64,000 nt of DNA from Flavobacteriales bacterium (GCA_016715895.1 JADJXH010000004.1:1736001-1800000); one strand, 5' to 3'; counted from the stretch's first letter, positions 17,373 through 27,175 are shown. Notes: generated by a model not told the origin, from the letters alone. Numbers and translations are program-made.

Positions 17373-18197
17373 ATGTCCCGCTCCATGCACACCCCCGACG
17401 CGCAGGGCTACATCCCCTTCATCCACAACTACTGCGACCGGCGCTGCGAGCGCTGCCGCTTCGTGCGGCAATGCCGCGTGGGCGCGGTGGACGTCGACGA
17501 TGTGGGCGAGGCCGAGGACGCCGTGGCCGATGAAACACCCGAGGACCTGCGCAAGCGCTTGATGAAGCTCATGGGCCTGAGCGAGGAGGACATGGCCGCG
17601 CTGGACGCCGCCAGGGAGGAGCGGGCGAACGAGCCGGTGGACCCGATGGAACAGGCGCGCGAGGAGGCCGAGATGGCCGAATGGAAACGCGAACAGGAGG
17701 CCCTGGACCGCAAGGTGGACGCGCACCCCCTCAGCGTCATGGGCTCCACCTACCTCGACCTGGTGCGTGCGTGGATCGAGGCGCGCGAGGCGTCGTTGAA
17801 AGCGCGCGGTGTGCAGCTGCACCATCGCATGGGGGTGGACATCCCTGCGGAACTGCACACCCCCGAGATGCTGGTGCTGAGCGAGGCCGTGCAGGAGGTG
17901 CTGTGGTTCCACACCATGATCCACGTCAAGCTGCAGCGGGCCCTGCACGGCAGGCTGGATGACGACGAGGAGGACGAGGTGCAGTGCGACTGGAACGGCA
18001 CGGCCAAGGTGTGCGTGGATGCGGTGGACCGGTCGATCGCGGCGTGGGACACCCTCGTGGACCTGCTGCCCGAGGAGGCCGACGACGCCCTGCCCATGCA
18101 GGAGCTGCTGCGCCGGATCCGCAAGGGGCTCGATGCCGAGTTCCCCGACGCGATGAAGTTCATCCGCCCGGGCTTCGATGCGCACATGGGCGGGTAG
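17373..18197 (+). CDS. Acidic cytosolic protein with N-terminal Cys cluster, unknown function
   Basis: A 274-residue protein with no signal peptide. The first 35 residues carry NYCDRRCERCRFVRQCRVG, a C-x3-C-x2-C-x5-C cluster that could bind zinc or an iron-sulfur centre. The middle is very acidic and helical (about residues 45-120, rich in E, A and R, with KLMGLSEEDMAALDAAREE), and the end is a helical domain with Trp residues. No family name is recognised. It starts 38 bases after the helicase and shares its promoter-like upstream motif, so a linked role in DNA metabolism is possible but only inferred. Confidence 0.6.
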   Translation: MSRSMHTPDAQGYIPFIHNYCDRRCERCRFVRQCRVGAVDVDDVGEAEDAVADETPEDLRKRLMKLMGLSEEDMAALDAAREERANEPVDPMEQAREEAEMAEWKREQEALDRKVDAHPLSVMGSTYLDLVRAWIEAREASLKARGVQLHHRMGVDIPAELHTPEMLVLSEAVQEVLWFHTMIHVKLQRALHGRLDDDEEDEVQCDWNGTAKVCVDAVDRSIAAWDTLVDLLPEEADDALPMQELLRRIRKGLDAEFPDAMKFIRPGFDAHMGG

Positions 18198-18212
18198 GCC
18201 GCGGCAGTGCGG

Positions 18213-18231
18213 GCGGGATCCCGTAAGTTCG
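18213..18231 (+). promoter_or_regulatory. Putative promoter of the FG-GAP gene
   Basis: GCGGGATC (18213-18220), three bases, then TAAGTTCG (18224-18231), 19 bases before the ATG at 18250. It fits TAnnTTnG. Confidence 0.4.
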
Positions 18232-18249
18232 GTCCACAAACGCCGGATC

Positions 18250-20580
18250 ATGTTCGCACGTCCAGTACACTTCGTCCTTGCCGCGTTCCTGCTGGGTCAG
18301 GGTTCCGCCCAATTCGGCCCTCGGGTGGATGTGGTCACCGGAGAGACCTACCGCTGCTTGAAAGCGGCCGACCTGGACAACGATGGAGACAACGACCTGA
18401 TATTCTGTGGGGGCGGGCAGGGTGTGTACAAACTGATGAGCCTGGATGGCCAGGGGAACTTCGGTCCGCTGGACACCTTGGCGCTGGTCCACTTCTCCGC
18501 GGCGATGCCTATGGACCTGGCCGACGTGGATGGGGACCAGGACCTGGACGTGGTGGTGCATGTGTCCAACGGGCCCCAGGTGCTGTGGATGGCCAACGAT
18601 GGAGCGGGGAACTTCACTCCGGTTCAGCCCCTGGTCGGCACAGGGATCCCCACCGGCATCAACACGCTGCGCTGTGCGGACATGGTGGGCTCGCCACTGC
18701 CCGAGGTGGTGTTGAGCGGCGGGGATCACGTGCGTTGGTACATCAACAACGGGGGGATGTTCACGATGGCGGACTCTGTCCAGCACGGTGCCGGGAACTT
18801 CCAGCTGGTGCTGGTCGGGGTGGGGGATGTGGATCAGGATGGGGACGTGGACCATGTGGCCAAGGGGCAGGGTGTGTTCCATGTGGGGATCAACCCTGGC
18901 AACGGTGGACCGTGGACCTCTGTCCAGCTATCGGGACTCGCGCCCAGTGGATACTTCTATGGGATGGACCTGATCGATGCGGATGGCGACACGGACCTCG
19001 ATCTGATCGATGCCTCGTGGCGGGTCCGTTGGATGGAGAACCTGGTGGCCGATAGCGGGCTCTGGAGCCATGGGCCGGAACTGGTGGTGGATCCGCTCGC
19101 GCCGAACGAGGGTGCAGGCTGGGCCGCGCAGCTGGGCTGCGGGCCGGGTGCCAGCATCCTGTGGTGCCATTGGGCCTACGGAGAGCCGCCCTATTGGTCG
19201 CACTATGACGATGTGTTGGGCGGCTTCACGCCACCAGTGGTCACGAACCTGCGGCCGGCCGGCGATGGCAGGTTGTTCTTCGGTGATCTGAACGGGGATG
19301 GGAGGCAGGACGTGATCATCACGCACAACGACACCATGTCCTGGTATGCGAATGCCTTGCCTCTCATGGGCGGATCGGTGGCTACGGTCCCCGAGTTGGA
19401 TACGCTCTGTGCATGGGGCTTCAACGGCGGATATCCCTTGCCTGACGGTATCCCTTCCGGCGGCCTGTGGACCGGAGCGTTCATGGATATCACCGGGTCA
19501 AACGTGTTCTCGCCGGCATCCTACGGCCAGGGAGCAGGTAGCTACCATCTGGGCTACGGGGCCATCGATGCACAAGGCTGCATCGCCAGTGCGTTCGACA
19601 CCATCCTGGTGATCAATGGGCCCACCATGGTGTGCCTGGACCCCGATCTCGAATGTCCGGGGGCGGAGCTGCGCTTCCTGGGCAGCCCGTCAGGGGGCGC
19701 GTGGAACGCACCGACGGATGCGGACGGGCGCTTGGACACTGATTGTGCGTTGCGTCCCATCTTCACGGATGTGGTGTACACCTTCACCGATGTCACCGGC
19801 CATCCGTGCCCATCCGACGTCTCCATGACGGTGAACGTCCTGCCGTGCACCCTGGTGGCCATCGGTGCGGTCGGTGCCTTCTGCGTGGATGCCCCGCCAC
19901 AGCCTGTTCAGGTGGCGGTACCCGCCTTCGGCGTGGCCTACTTCCTCCAGGGGGTGGACTCCAGCACCTATGATGGCGGGGCCTACGTCACTGGCTGGCT
20001 GTCCGGATCACAGGGGCCTGGCATCTGGCCGGTGGTGGCCGCTGCGGTCGGCCAGGGTGAATGCCCCTCCACGGACACGGTGTTGGTGGAGGTGTGGCCT
20101 CTGCCTGTCGTGACCTTCGACCTGGGTGTGGACACGCTCACGGAGTGCAACGTGCCGCTGGTCCTCGATGCCGGTGTACCGCTGGGAGGCATCCATACCA
20201 TCAACGGCGGGGACAGCACCTACACGGTGTTCGAGGTCGCCGAATGGGGGCAGGGGACCCACACGGTCACCTATACCTACTCCGACGGCAATGGCTGCAC
20301 GGCCTCCGCGACCGATACCCTCGTCGTCAGTTGCAGCACCGGTCTTCCCGCGCCGGATCGGGAGCAGCTGCAGGTCTGGCCCGTCCCCGCCTCGGATGAG
20401 CTGCATGTGCTCTTCAATGGTCGGCCGCAGCGGGGTGAACTGCTGGATGCGCTTGGGCGTGCTGTGCTGACGTGGCCGCGGTCGGCCGCGCCGGTCCGGA
20501 TCGATCTGTCCCACGTGCAGCATGGCACGTACGTCGTGCGGCTGGAGGATGGCCGGACCCAGCGGGTGCTAGTCCAGTAG
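18250..20580 (+). CDS. Secreted FG-GAP/VCBS-repeat protein with T9SS type A tail
   Basis: A 776-residue protein from the ATG at 18250 (MFARPVHFVLAAFLLGQGSA). The first half has calcium-binding FG-GAP/VCBS repeats of a beta-propeller: DLDNDGDNDLIF, DVDGDQDLDVVVH, DVDQDGDVDHVAKG, DADGDTDLDLIDA, DLNGDGRQDVII. Next come Ig/PKD-like strands (residues about 390-690) rich in Cys and G-G-x-W. The end is a type A sorting domain (VWPVPASDELHVLF, LLDALGRAVLTW, VQHGTYVVRLEDG). Exported by Sec, then across the outer membrane by T9SS, and probably attached to the surface. Its ligand is unknown. Confidence 0.8.
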   Translation: MFARPVHFVLAAFLLGQGSAQFGPRVDVVTGETYRCLKAADLDNDGDNDLIFCGGGQGVYKLMSLDGQGNFGPLDTLALVHFSAAMPMDLADVDGDQDLDVVVHVSNGPQVLWMANDGAGNFTPVQPLVGTGIPTGINTLRCADMVGSPLPEVVLSGGDHVRWYINNGGMFTMADSVQHGAGNFQLVLVGVGDVDQDGDVDHVAKGQGVFHVGINPGNGGPWTSVQLSGLAPSGYFYGMDLIDADGDTDLDLIDASWRVRWMENLVADSGLWSHGPELVVDPLAPNEGAGWAAQLGCGPGASILWCHWAYGEPPYWSHYDDVLGGFTPPVVTNLRPAGDGRLFFGDLNGDGRQDVIITHNDTMSWYANALPLMGGSVATVPELDTLCAWGFNGGYPLPDGIPSGGLWTGAFMDITGSNVFSPASYGQGAGSYHLGYGAIDAQGCIASAFDTILVINGPTMVCLDPDLECPGAELRFLGSPSGGAWNAPTDADGRLDTDCALRPIFTDVVYTFTDVTGHPCPSDVSMTVNVLPCTLVAIGAVGAFCVDAPPQPVQVAVPAFGVAYFLQGVDSSTYDGGAYVTGWLSGSQGPGIWPVVAAAVGQGECPSTDTVLVEVWPLPVVTFDLGVDTLTECNVPLVLDAGVPLGGIHTINGGDSTYTVFEVAEWGQGTHTVTYTYSDGNGCTASATDTLVVSCSTGLPAPDREQLQVWPVPASDELHVLFNGRPQRGELLDALGRAVLTWPRSAAPVRIDLSHVQHGTYVVRLEDGRTQRVLVQ

Positions 20581-20627
20581 GGCCGGGCCACCTTGCTGTG
20601 CTCATGACCATCGGTGGGGGTGAGCCC

Positions 20628-22025
20628 TCACCTCACCACCGTCACCTGTCCCTGCACGAAGCGCACCGCCGGCGATCCCGCCTCGGCGGCCTCCACCCGG
20701 TAGGCGTAGCAGCCGATCGGCACCTCCGTCGGGTCCCAGGCCAGGGTGGGGTCGTTCGTGCTGAACACCGCGCGGCCCCACCGGTCGAACACCTGCACCT
20801 GCCAGTGCGTGATGCGCTCCGCCTGCCACACGGGCCGCCAGGTGTCGTTCATGCCGTCGCCGTTCGGGGTCACGGCGTTGGGCACGTGGAGCGGCCAGGC
20901 ACAGGCGTCCACCACCTGTACTGCAGCTGACGAGGGGCAGAAGCCGGGGCCTTCCACCACAACGGACAGCTCGCCGGATGCGGTGACCATGCAGCGCGGG
21001 CCCTGCGTGCCATTGCTCCACAGGGCCGTGGCGCCGGCTGGCAGCGGACCGATGTCGAACGTGACGGTGGGATGGACGCAGAGGTCCACCAGCGTGTCCG
21101 CAGGCAAGGCGATGGGGACGTGCTCACCGATGGTGACCGTGATGCTGTCGGAGAGCGGGCATTGCGGGTGCAGCAGGGTCACGGCGTAGGTGCCGGAGGT
21201 GCTCACGAGCAGCTCGGGTCCGGTGTGCCCGGTGCTCCACAGGTAGTTGCCACCGGGGTCCGGGCCGATCACCTGCAGCAGCACAGGCCCGCAGGCGCTG
21301 GTGTCCGGTCCCAGCTGGGGCGCCTCCACCGACCGCACGCTCACATCGTCCACGTAGTAGTAGCTCCAGTCCGTGAGCGGGTAGTTCGTGGGTAGCTGCA
21401 GGAAGGCGAGGCCCGCACCCTGGAAGTTGCCGATCGTGAGCGTGGTGTAGGCGCTGTCGGCCGTGAAGCAGCCGGCGATGCGGGTCCATCCGCTCTTGTC
21501 ATCAAGCCACCCCGCAGGGCCCCAGGACACTTGCGGAGCGCGCGCGATGGGGTGGTCGTCCGGCCGGGTGGGCGGCGCCATGCTGAAGAGCGCACCGAGG
21601 TCGTTCACCGCGTACTTGGACACATCGGCGAGGCTGACGAAGAAGGACACCGCATAGGTGGTGCCGGGCACCAGGGGTGGGTTGAGGGCGTGGGTGATGT
21701 ACTCGCGGTAGCTGTTCGGCTGCTGGGCATTGATGTCGAAGCCGCCGAAGGCGTAGAGGCCGGTGTAGCCATCCCCCGAACGGGCCGGTTCATCGCCCAT
21801 CTGGTTGTCGGGCACGCTCATGCTGAAGGGCACGCCGAGGCACGCGTTGAAGTAGTCGCTCGTACCGGCGGTGGGCCGGTTCCAACCCATGCAGCGCTCG
21901 ATCTGGCTCACGTAGTCCGGGCAGAGGATGTAAAGCTCCATGTCGCCGTTGGCCACATGGTCCTGTGCGCCCAGAGGCATGGTGCCGAACAGCATCCAGG
22001 GGAGGAGGAGCGGGCGACGCATCAT
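20628..22025 (-). CDS. Secreted protein with gliding-motility-type (T9SS type B) C-terminus
   Basis: A 465-residue protein starting MMRRPLLLPWMLFGTMPLGAQ. Residues about 25-215 form a jelly-roll, carbohydrate-binding-like domain (NGDMELYILCPDYVSQIERC, later YYVDDVSVR) of the kind common in Bacteroidota OmpA-associated proteins; then Ig-like repeats (LGPDTSACGPVLLQVIGPD, GNYLWSTGHTGP). The last about 85 residues are the type B domain: VPNAVTPNGDGMNDTWRP, VQVFDRWGRAVFST, GCYAYRVEA. Type B cargo is exported by T9SS, usually with a PorP/SprF-like partner; none is in the window. It converges on the FG-GAP gene. Confidence 0.82.
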   Translation of the reverse strand: MMRRPLLLPWMLFGTMPLGAQDHVANGDMELYILCPDYVSQIERCMGWNRPTAGTSDYFNACLGVPFSMSVPDNQMGDEPARSGDGYTGLYAFGGFDINAQQPNSYREYITHALNPPLVPGTTYAVSFFVSLADVSKYAVNDLGALFSMAPPTRPDDHPIARAPQVSWGPAGWLDDKSGWTRIAGCFTADSAYTTLTIGNFQGAGLAFLQLPTNYPLTDWSYYYVDDVSVRSVEAPQLGPDTSACGPVLLQVIGPDPGGNYLWSTGHTGPELLVSTSGTYAVTLLHPQCPLSDSITVTIGEHVPIALPADTLVDLCVHPTVTFDIGPLPAGATALWSNGTQGPRCMVTASGELSVVVEGPGFCPSSAAVQVVDACAWPLHVPNAVTPNGDGMNDTWRPVWQAERITHWQVQVFDRWGRAVFSTNDPTLAWDPTEVPIGCYAYRVEAAEAGSPAVRFVQGQVTVVR

Positions 22026-22130
22026 CCGTGGGACGCAGGGAGCGCTGCGGCTGCTGCACGGATGAAGACCGGTGGTTCGGCCGGTGATGGTCGGTGGGAT
22101 GACCCGTTCCGGTGGTCCCGGAACGGTCGA

Positions 22131-23840
22131 TCACGGCGCGGTCGGGAGGACGGTCGCCGACCGTTTCCGTTCCGCCGGGGTGGGGTTGCGCTTCCATGTC
22201 GGGGTGTAGGGGGTGAAGCGTCCCGAGGACTCCACATCCGCCAGGGTGATGCGGCCATCCATGTAGGCGGCCAGCGGCGTTGCGGCGTGGTGCCGGCGGT
22301 CCTGCAGGACCAGCAAGGCGGCGTTGGCGCCGGCGCGCACGGCGATGGGCACACCCCCTCCGAGCTCGGCCCAGTGGCCGCCGAGGTAGAGGCCCTTCAC
22401 CGGGGTGCGGTAGTGCGCGATCCCCGCCTTGAAGTTCGCCTTGCCCGGCCGTGCGCCCATCATGCTGCCGTTGCGGTTGCCGGTATACCGCCAGTGCGTG
22501 ATCGGTGTGGCCACGTCGCAGTACACGATGTGCTTGGAGAGCCCGGGGGCCAGCCGTTCCTCCACCCGCCGGATGAGGATGTCGGCGTACTCCTTCTTCA
22601 ATCGCTCGTACGCCTCGCCGCGCTCGGCGGCGTCGGTGCCGGTGCGCCACTGCGCATGGTCGGCGAACTCGGCCGGGATGTAGATCGTGAGCGTGCCCAT
22701 GCCGTCCGGGGCCAGGCTCGGGTCGCGCAGGGAAGGGGCGAGGATGCTGATGCCCACTTCATCCGGCCCGCCCGTGCACTGGCGTTCGCGCGGCACATCA
22801 TCCTTGCTGAGGTAGATCATCTCCTCGCCGAAGCCGAAGCTCCCGGTGGGCCGGTCCAGGGCGAGCGCCACCGTGACCGAGCTCGGGTAGAGCTCCGCAT
22901 CGCGGAGCTTGCGCTTGAGCTTGTCCGGCACGGCGCCCGCAGGCAGCATGCGCTCATACAAGGCCTCCACATCGCATGCGCCCACCACCTGATCGGCCAT
23001 CACCGTGCGGGTGGTGCCCCGTTGCGTGAAGCGCACCCCGCAGGCGCGGCCGTTCTCCAGCAGCACCTGGTCCACGCGGTAGGTGTAGTGCACCTCGTTG
23101 CCGAGGCTCGTGATCACATGCACCAGCCATTCGGGGAAGACCTGGCTGCCACCCACCGGGGGTAGTTGGTAATCGCCGACGTAGGCCCAGCCGATGGGCA
23201 CCAGACAGCTCAGCAGGTCCATCTCCGAGGCGAAGACCCGTTGCAGACGCTCATCCCGGAAGTAGCGGGACAGCCCCTTGCGCACGCCTTCGCGACCGCT
23301 GAAGCGCAGGTGCGGGATGAAGGCGCGGGCGAAGCGCAGCTTGGCGAAGAGGTGCGTGATCCGTCCCAGCGGACCTTTGGATTCCTCCGTGCGCATGAAG
23401 GTGCCGAGGCCCGCGAAGGCGAGACCGATCCGTCGCGCATCGCGGAAGAAGCGCTCGATGCCGGCCCGTTCGTGCGGGAACTCGCGGATCCACTGCTCCT
23501 TGAGATCATCGGGCCGGTCGGTGAGCAAATGGTCGAAGCTGTCGCCCTTGTAGCGCTTGATGCGCTTCTGGGGGGCCGCCTTCGGATGGTCGGGGCCGAT
23601 GAGGTCGAACATCCGGGTCACCAGGCCGTTCGGACCGAGCTGGTTGAGCCAGTGGATGGCGCTGTCGAAGCGGTGGTCCTTGCGCCGGAAACCGGCCAGG
23701 TAGCCGCCGGGGCGCGCATCCATCTCCAACACGCACACGCTGAGCCCTGCGCGGGAGAGCAGCGCGGCCGAGGTGAGCCCGCCGATGCCGGCGCCGATCA
23801 CCACGACATCATACCGGGACCTGAAGGTGGAGGCGCGCAT
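22131..23840 (-). CDS. FAD-dependent carotenoid desaturase/isomerase-like oxidoreductase
   Basis: A 569-residue protein from the ATG at 23840; a GTG one codon earlier is possible. The N-terminal dinucleotide-binding motif is VVVIGAGIGGLTSAALLSRAG followed by LEMDARPGGYLAGF, typical of the CrtI/CrtISO/retinol-saturase group. The C-terminal FAD segment is GLYLGGHWAELGGGVPIAVR. The best guess is a phytoene desaturase, carotene isomerase or 13,14-reductase-like enzyme acting on polyene lipids at the membrane. No other carotenoid gene is nearby, so the substrate is open. It is divergent from the gene at 24018 across 177 bases. Confidence 0.75.
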   Translation of the reverse strand: MRASTFRSRYDVVVIGAGIGGLTSAALLSRAGLSVCVLEMDARPGGYLAGFRRKDHRFDSAIHWLNQLGPNGLVTRMFDLIGPDHPKAAPQKRIKRYKGDSFDHLLTDRPDDLKEQWIREFPHERAGIERFFRDARRIGLAFAGLGTFMRTEESKGPLGRITHLFAKLRFARAFIPHLRFSGREGVRKGLSRYFRDERLQRVFASEMDLLSCLVPIGWAYVGDYQLPPVGGSQVFPEWLVHVITSLGNEVHYTYRVDQVLLENGRACGVRFTQRGTTRTVMADQVVGACDVEALYERMLPAGAVPDKLKRKLRDAELYPSSVTVALALDRPTGSFGFGEEMIYLSKDDVPRERQCTGGPDEVGISILAPSLRDPSLAPDGMGTLTIYIPAEFADHAQWRTGTDAAERGEAYERLKKEYADILIRRVEERLAPGLSKHIVYCDVATPITHWRYTGNRNGSMMGARPGKANFKAGIAHYRTPVKGLYLGGHWAELGGGVPIAVRAGANAALLVLQDRRHHAATPLAAYMDGRITLADVESSGRFTPYTPTWKRNPTPAERKRSATVLPTAP

Positions 23841-24017
23841 CACAGATCAACCGCACGGAACAGATCGGTGTCGCACCGATCCGTTCGAGCGCGCGAAGTA
23901 CGGGGATAAACGCGGTGCCCCGGCGTTCTGTTCGGCGAAGGAGCTCCGGACCGGTCCGCCGCCCCCCCGCGATGCGCGTGAGGCAGCGCACAGGCCCGGA
24001 TCACCGTCCTTTGGAGC

Positions 24018-25574
24018 ATGAAGCACAGCGGCCTTGTTCCGATCGCCGTGATGGCCGTCAGCGCCCTGGCCCCGCAGGGCGCGGCGCAGGCCCAACCCTC
24101 GAGTTCCGGCACCGCGCTTTGGGTCACCTTCATGGAGAACCTGGACCTGCAGTTCAACACGCCGCCGTACTTCGAGCTCGTGATCTCCAGCGACGTGAGC
24201 ACGCAGGGCGAGGTGCAGGTGCCGTACACGGGCTTTGCGATCCCCTTCACGGTGCAGGCACAGGACGACACGGTGATCACCCTGCCCACCAACATCTACT
24301 ACCCCCAGGGGGATGAGGCGATCTTCAACTTCGGCCTGCGCGTGGTGGCGGATGATCCGGTGAGCGTCTACGCCTACCACCACCGGTTGTACTTCAGCGA
24401 GGCGTGCATGGCCCTGCCGGCGGAACGTCTCGGAGCGGAATACCTGGTGCTTGCCCATGAAGACGCGGTAGCCACGCAGCCGTCGTCCTTCGCGGTGCTG
24501 GCCACGATGGACAGCACCGTGGTGGAGGTGGTGCCCTCGGTGCTCACGGTGGGCTTCAGGCCGCCGGGTGTGCCGTACACCGTGCTGCTCAACGCGGGGC
24601 AGGTGTTCCAGCAGCAGGCGTTCGGCGACCTCAGCGGGTCGCGTGTCCGCAGTTCGGATGCCCTGAAGCCCATCGCGGTGTTCGCCGGTGCGAAGCAGGC
24701 GCGGGTGAACTGCGCGCTGTCCGCGGACGACCACCTCTTCCAGCAGGTGGAGCCGCTGAGCGGCTGGGGACGCATCTTCCGCATCGTGCCCTTCCTGGGG
24801 CGCGGTGGCGATGAACTGCGGGTGCTGGCCTCGGTGGATGGCACCACCGTGGAGCTCACCGGCCAGGCGCCGGTGGTGGTGGACAGCGGCGAGGTGGCTT
24901 CCTTCTTCGCTGCGGTGCCGCTCACGGTGCAGAGCTCCGCACCCGTGGCGGTGGGGCAGTTCAACGACAGCCAGAGCTGCAACCCCGCGATGGGCGATCC
25001 GTGCTACCTGTGGGTGCATCCCTTCGACCGCACGGACCAGCGGGTGATCTGGACGGCGCTCACCGGCGCGGGCACGCCGTACCATTACGTCAACATCGTG
25101 GCCCAGGGCGAGGCCGGCCCGCCGGTGGTGCTGCTGGATGCGGTGGACATCAGTGCGCAGCTGCAACCCATGGCCGGGGTGAGCGGCGTGTTCTGGGGAC
25201 AGTTCCCGGTGAGCGCCGGGCTGCATCGCGTGGAGAGCGCCCAGGGCTTCCAGGCGTGGGCCTATGGCATGGGCGACTACAACTCGTACGCCTTCCCGTT
25301 GGGCTACGGCACCGCCGACCTCACCACGTCCATGTTACCGGCGTCCGGGTCCGGCGCAGCGCCCGGGGCGTGGGTGCTGGCTTCCGGAACCGTTCTCGAC
25401 AGGACGCTCGCGGGACTGCCGCCGATGGCCGCGCTCGTGTTGCACGATGCCGCAGGGCGCGTGGTGCGGCGCTTCGGCCCCGGAGAGGTGCTGCGGGTGC
25501 CGGATGGGGCAGGGAGCTACACGCTGCTCGCTCCTGGTAGCGCGACAGCCCCGGTGCGCGTGCTGGTCCACTAG
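24018..25574 (+). CDS. Secreted IgGFc-binding-domain adhesin-like protein
   Basis: A 518-residue protein with signal peptide MKHSGLVPIAVMAVSALAPQ. The body matches the IgGFc-binding N-terminal fold seen in bacterial and animal mucin-binding proteins: a GTALWVTFMENLD opening, VISSDVSTQGEVQVP, the DDPVSVYAYHH strand, GAEYLVLAHED, a VLATMDSTVVEVVPS segment, PIAVFAGAKQARVNC and a late CYLWVHPFDRTDQRV. The ending (LHDAAGRVVRRFGPG, VPDGAGSYTLLAPG) looks like a short type A sorting domain lacking the usual PNP box. An adhesive role is inferred from the family. It converges on the DUF1501 gene, 6 bases apart. Confidence 0.7.
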   Translation: MKHSGLVPIAVMAVSALAPQGAAQAQPSSSGTALWVTFMENLDLQFNTPPYFELVISSDVSTQGEVQVPYTGFAIPFTVQAQDDTVITLPTNIYYPQGDEAIFNFGLRVVADDPVSVYAYHHRLYFSEACMALPAERLGAEYLVLAHEDAVATQPSSFAVLATMDSTVVEVVPSVLTVGFRPPGVPYTVLLNAGQVFQQQAFGDLSGSRVRSSDALKPIAVFAGAKQARVNCALSADDHLFQQVEPLSGWGRIFRIVPFLGRGGDELRVLASVDGTTVELTGQAPVVVDSGEVASFFAAVPLTVQSSAPVAVGQFNDSQSCNPAMGDPCYLWVHPFDRTDQRVIWTALTGAGTPYHYVNIVAQGEAGPPVVLLDAVDISAQLQPMAGVSGVFWGQFPVSAGLHRVESAQGFQAWAYGMGDYNSYAFPLGYGTADLTTSMLPASGSGAAPGAWVLASGTVLDRTLAGLPPMAALVLHDAAGRVVRRFGPGEVLRVPDGAGSYTLLAPGSATAPVRVLVH

Positions 25575-25580
25575 GCGCGT

Positions 25581-27164
25581 TCAGCGCACCTTCAGCAGGT
25601 CCTTCACCTGCTGGCGACGGCCGTTCTGCAGGCGGCAGTGATACACACCGGCCGGCAGGTCCTCCAGGTCCACGTCCACCGTATGGGTGCCCGCGGGCAT
25701 GTCCTGGTTGCGCACCAGGCGCACCACGCGGCCCTGCTCGTCGAACACATGGATGGCGACGCGTCCGCCGTCGCTGGTGAAGCGCAGGCTGGTGCGGTCG
25801 GTGAACGGGTTGGGCCAGGCCTCCAGCAGGCTGGTGCCGCTGCCCTGGTTGGCCTCGTGGATGCCGATGCCGAGGCAGCCGTCGGGGTCCACCACGGCCA
25901 GGGGCTGGTAGGTGTTCAGCAGCACGGTGTCCACGTCGGTCTGGGCCATGCAGAACCAGTCGCGCAGCACGCTGGCGTACACGCTGCGGAAGTCGTACTG
26001 CATGGGCAGGTTGGTGGTGAAGTTGGTGTTGGGGCTGATGGTGGGGTTGTTGCCCAGCAGGCCCGGCATCACCTGTGTGCCGAAGAGGAACATGGGCGCG
26101 GCCGCGCCGTGGTCGGTGCCACCGGAGGCGTTGCTCATCACGCGGCGCCCGAACTCGCTGAAGGTCATCCCCAGAACCCGGTCCTCGAGGCCCAGCAGCT
26201 GCAGGTCGTCCTGGAAGGCGCGGATGGCGTTGCTGACGCCCTGGAGCAGGTCGGCGTGCACGCCGGCGGTGGTGTCGTTGGTGAGCGTCTGTTGCGCGTG
26301 CGTGTCGAAGCCCTGGTCGCTCACCCAGTAGATCTTGGTCTTCAGCCCGCCGCAGATGAGCTGCGCCACCACCTTGAGGGCCTGGGCCAGTTGCGCACCG
26401 GGCTGGGTGCCGGTGGGGTACATCGTGCTCTGGTTGCAGCCCACCTGCGCGGCGGCGTTGATCACATCGCCGTAGAGGTCGGTCTGCCGCTGCACGGTGC
26501 GCACGAAGTCCAGCTTGCCGCCCTTGCAGTCGGCGGTCACCGGGTCGGTGTAGATGTTGTTGGTGAGGTTGAGCGGGTCGTTGGTGTTGTAGATGGCCGC
26601 GCCCATGCTGACGCCGAGGTGCTGCAGGCCCGGTCCCACAGGGCCGCCCACGCGGATGGCGAGCGGGTCGGGCATGTCCGTGTTGGGGAAGCCCACCGGG
26701 TAGTTGGGGTACTCGAAGTGCAGGAAACGCCCGGCCCATCCGCTGTCCAGCAGCTGGTTCGCATCCGATCCGGTCTCCCAGATGTCCGTGCTGCGGAAGT
26801 GGCTGAAGTTGGGGTCCGGATAGCCCACGCTCTGGATGATGGCCAGCTTGCCGTCGTCCCACAGGTCCATCATCCCCGTCATGCGCGGGTGCAGACCGGT
26901 GGCGCCGTTGGTGCCGCTGAGGGGCAGCACGCTGGTCTCGGGCACCAGCACGTTGCTGCGGAACTGGCTCAGCAGCTGGTACTGGTCGATGGGGATCACG
27001 GTGTTCAGGCCGTCGTTGCCGCCGTAGAGCTGCACGACGACGAGCACGCGGTCCTCGCCCACGCCATTGAGCAACGGTGCCAGCATGGGGTTGGAGAAGC
27101 CGCGCACGGTGAAGCCGCCCACGGTGGCCATGGACATCGAGCGGAGGAAGTTCCTGCGTTGCAT
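25581..27164 (-). CDS. DUF1501 family secreted protein with T9SS tail
   Basis: A 527-residue protein. The N-terminus MQRRNFLRSMSMATVGGFTV is Tat-like (RRNFLR), usual for DUF1501, a sulfatase/alkaline-phosphatase-like superfamily. Visible motifs are VVVQLYGGNDGLNTVIP (the metal-site GGNDGLN), YPDPNFSHFRSTDIWETG, WVSDQGFDTHAQQT and SEFGRRVMSNASGGTDHGAA with its DHG metal site. The last about 80 residues form a type A sorting domain (AWPNPFTDRTSLRF, FDEQGRVVRLV, LPAGVYHCRL). Combining a Tat-like leader with a T9SS tail is notable. It lies 11 bases downstream of its usual partner DUF1800. Confidence 0.85.
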   Translation of the reverse strand: MQRRNFLRSMSMATVGGFTVRGFSNPMLAPLLNGVGEDRVLVVVQLYGGNDGLNTVIPIDQYQLLSQFRSNVLVPETSVLPLSGTNGATGLHPRMTGMMDLWDDGKLAIIQSVGYPDPNFSHFRSTDIWETGSDANQLLDSGWAGRFLHFEYPNYPVGFPNTDMPDPLAIRVGGPVGPGLQHLGVSMGAAIYNTNDPLNLTNNIYTDPVTADCKGGKLDFVRTVQRQTDLYGDVINAAAQVGCNQSTMYPTGTQPGAQLAQALKVVAQLICGGLKTKIYWVSDQGFDTHAQQTLTNDTTAGVHADLLQGVSNAIRAFQDDLQLLGLEDRVLGMTFSEFGRRVMSNASGGTDHGAAAPMFLFGTQVMPGLLGNNPTISPNTNFTTNLPMQYDFRSVYASVLRDWFCMAQTDVDTVLLNTYQPLAVVDPDGCLGIGIHEANQGSGTSLLEAWPNPFTDRTSLRFTSDGGRVAIHVFDEQGRVVRLVRNQDMPAGTHTVDVDLEDLPAGVYHCRLQNGRRQQVKDLLKVR

Positions 27165-27175
27165 GGTCGGTGGGT

